From: an uncultured Ruminococcus sp.
GTDB taxonomy: Bacteria; Bacillota; Clostridia; Oscillospirales; Acutalibacteraceae
Reading direction: 5' to 3'
Assembly: GCA_905234305.1 (NCBI GenBank)
Contig: CAJOHT010000045.1
Span: forward strand, 1 to 7,314
Length of the DNA stretch: 7,314 bases
The position numbers were made by a program, and so were the translations under genes. Position 1 is the first letter of the stretch; each line of letters opens with the position of its first letter. The notes below the pieces were generated by a model that was given only the letters and a program-made list of their open reading frames with translations, was not told the origin of the DNA and searched no databases. Below, in pieces: positions 6,540-7,314 of this stretch.

Positions 6540-7211
6540 CTAATCTCTTCCAATATTTTCAGCTATACAGTATTTTATCTTTATTCCTTCGTCCGAGAAC
6601 ATTTTCTCGTGTTCCGTCATAGGAGTAGTATTCCTGTCGATTTCGCTTGAGTGCAAATCGTATGTAAGAGTTTTGACTTTAAAGCCTTCGCTTTTAAAGT
6701 ACTCGAGGCTTTCCTCAAAAAGCTCGTCGTCGTCGGTTTTAAAATGGATTTCCTTACCGTTCTCTAAAAGCTGTTTATACAGCTTCAGCTTTCTCGGATG
6801 GGTAAGCCTGCGTTTTTTATGTTTTTCGCGGGGCCAGGGGTTACAGAAATTTATATAGATCCGCTGAATAGCGTCGTCTTTTCCTATTATTTCGTCCAGC
6901 ATATCGACGTTATAACGGGTCAAGGCGATATTGTTTATTTCCTTGTTCTTTTCCTCGAAGAGCTTTACGATATTTCTGCGTCCGACTCCGAGCATATCGA
7001 GCTTTATATCTACCGCGATATAATTTATATCAGGGTTTAAGAGCGCGATTTGGCCGACAAACGAGCCTTTCCCGCAGCCGACCTCGAGCATAATCGGATT
7101 ACCGTTTTTAAAAAAATCCTTCCATCGGTTTTTATATTCTTTAGGTTCGGCGATATAGAAATCGCACGCCGAAAGCTCGGGCTCAGCCCATTTCTTTTTT
7201 CGTATTCTCAT
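6540..7211 (-). CDS. trmB: tRNA (guanine-N7-)-methyltransferase TrmB
   Basis: TrmB places the N7-methyl group on G46 in the variable loop of many tRNAs, using S-adenosylmethionine. I choose the ATG at 7211, giving 223 residues beginning MRIRKKKWAEPEL, which matches the usual family N-terminus. A TTG three codons upstream (7220) has no usable ribosome binding site. Motifs are SAM-binding EVGCGKG (43-49), the tRNA-binding and catalytic region NFCNPWPREKHKKRRL (121-136), HFKTDD (156-161) and the late TPMTEHEKMF segment (196-205). The NPWP motif has Asn124 (codon AAC at 6840-6842) where many TrmB proteins have Asp. The ribosome binding site is weak (GGATTGG just upstream). It is the first gene after the promoter at 7260-7288, and its TAG stop abuts the lipoprotein ATG. 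Confidence 0.94.
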   Translation of the reverse strand: MRIRKKKWAEPELSACDFYIAEPKEYKNRWKDFFKNGNPIMLEVGCGKGSFVGQIALLNPDINYIAVDIKLDMLGVGRRNIVKLFEEKNKEINNIALTRYNVDMLDEIIGKDDAIQRIYINFCNPWPREKHKKRRLTHPRKLKLYKQLLENGKEIHFKTDDDELFEESLEYFKSEGFKVKTLTYDLHSSEIDRNTTPMTEHEKMFSDEGIKIKYCIAENIGRD

Positions 7212-7259
7212 TAAAACCAATCCACTTATTTTACATACTTACACTTATAATCAAAATAC

Positions 7260-7288
7260 ATTATAACAAATAATTACAAATATTGCAA
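7260..7288 (-). promoter_or_regulatory. Predicted promoter of the trmB operon, extended -10
   Basis: The -35 box is TTGCAA (7288-7283, 4 of 6). A 17-nt spacer ends in TGT, and a perfect -10 TATAAT lies at 7265-7260, so the site has a complete extended -10 (TGnTATAAT). Transcription would start near 7252, about 40 nt before the trmB ATG. The remaining 94 bases at the right edge are AT-rich and contain no gene I can support. No other convincing promoter was found before recA, so this one probably drives trmB through prmC. Confidence 0.75.
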
Positions 7289-7314
7289 ATCTTTTTTACA
7301 ACCTTTTCATTTCA

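Noticed and set aside
7212..7220. Upstream TTG start for trmB, adding three residues.
   Set aside because: The purines before it are immediately adjacent and cannot serve as a spaced ribosome binding site. The ATG at 7211 gives the typical TrmB N-terminus.

Overview
The window reads as chromosomal DNA from a low-to-moderate GC Clostridia-type Firmicute, most like the Ruminococcus/Oscillospiraceae group. The placement rests on the RecA and TrmB protein style, strong GGAGG ribosome binding sites, a TTG start, a DUF1385 gene next to prmC, and sigma-A-like promoters with a TATAAT box. It is inferred from recognition, not from a database search. All seven genes lie on the minus strand, so transcription runs from high to low coordinates. 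No mobile elements, CRISPR arrays or RNA genes were seen.

Layout in the direction of transcription: a promoter with an extended -10 box (7260-7288) precedes trmB (tRNA m7G46 methyltransferase). A predicted lipoprotein with calcium-loop/FG-GAP-like repeats follows, its ATG abutting the trmB stop. After a 40-nt gap comes an OmpR/PhoB-family response regulator, then after 40 nt a membrane sensor histidine kinase with a TTG start. After 37 nt comes a DUF1385 (YqhQ-like) membrane protein, and overlapping it by 14 nt is prmC (release factor glutamine methyltransferase). After a 120-nt gap that holds its own promoter comes recA, cut by the left edge of the window after 320 codons. No rho-independent terminator is visible between any of these genes, so trmB to prmC may be one transcript, possibly reading through into recA.

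The ends of the array are housekeeping functions: tRNA modification, release factor modification, and recombination with SOS induction. The middle is an envelope-facing unit: lipoprotein, regulator, kinase and DUF1385 membrane protein. The most interesting hypothesis is that the lipoprotein is an extracytoplasmic accessory or input for the two-component system encoded immediately downstream. DUF1385 also has no established biochemical role that I can name. Nothing here clearly amounts to a new defence or mobile system. The items most worth a second look are the lipoprotein/two-component module, the DUF1385 charged linker and His/Cys motifs, an Asn in place of the usual Asp in the TrmB DPWP motif, and a LexA-like half-degenerate site upstream of recA.
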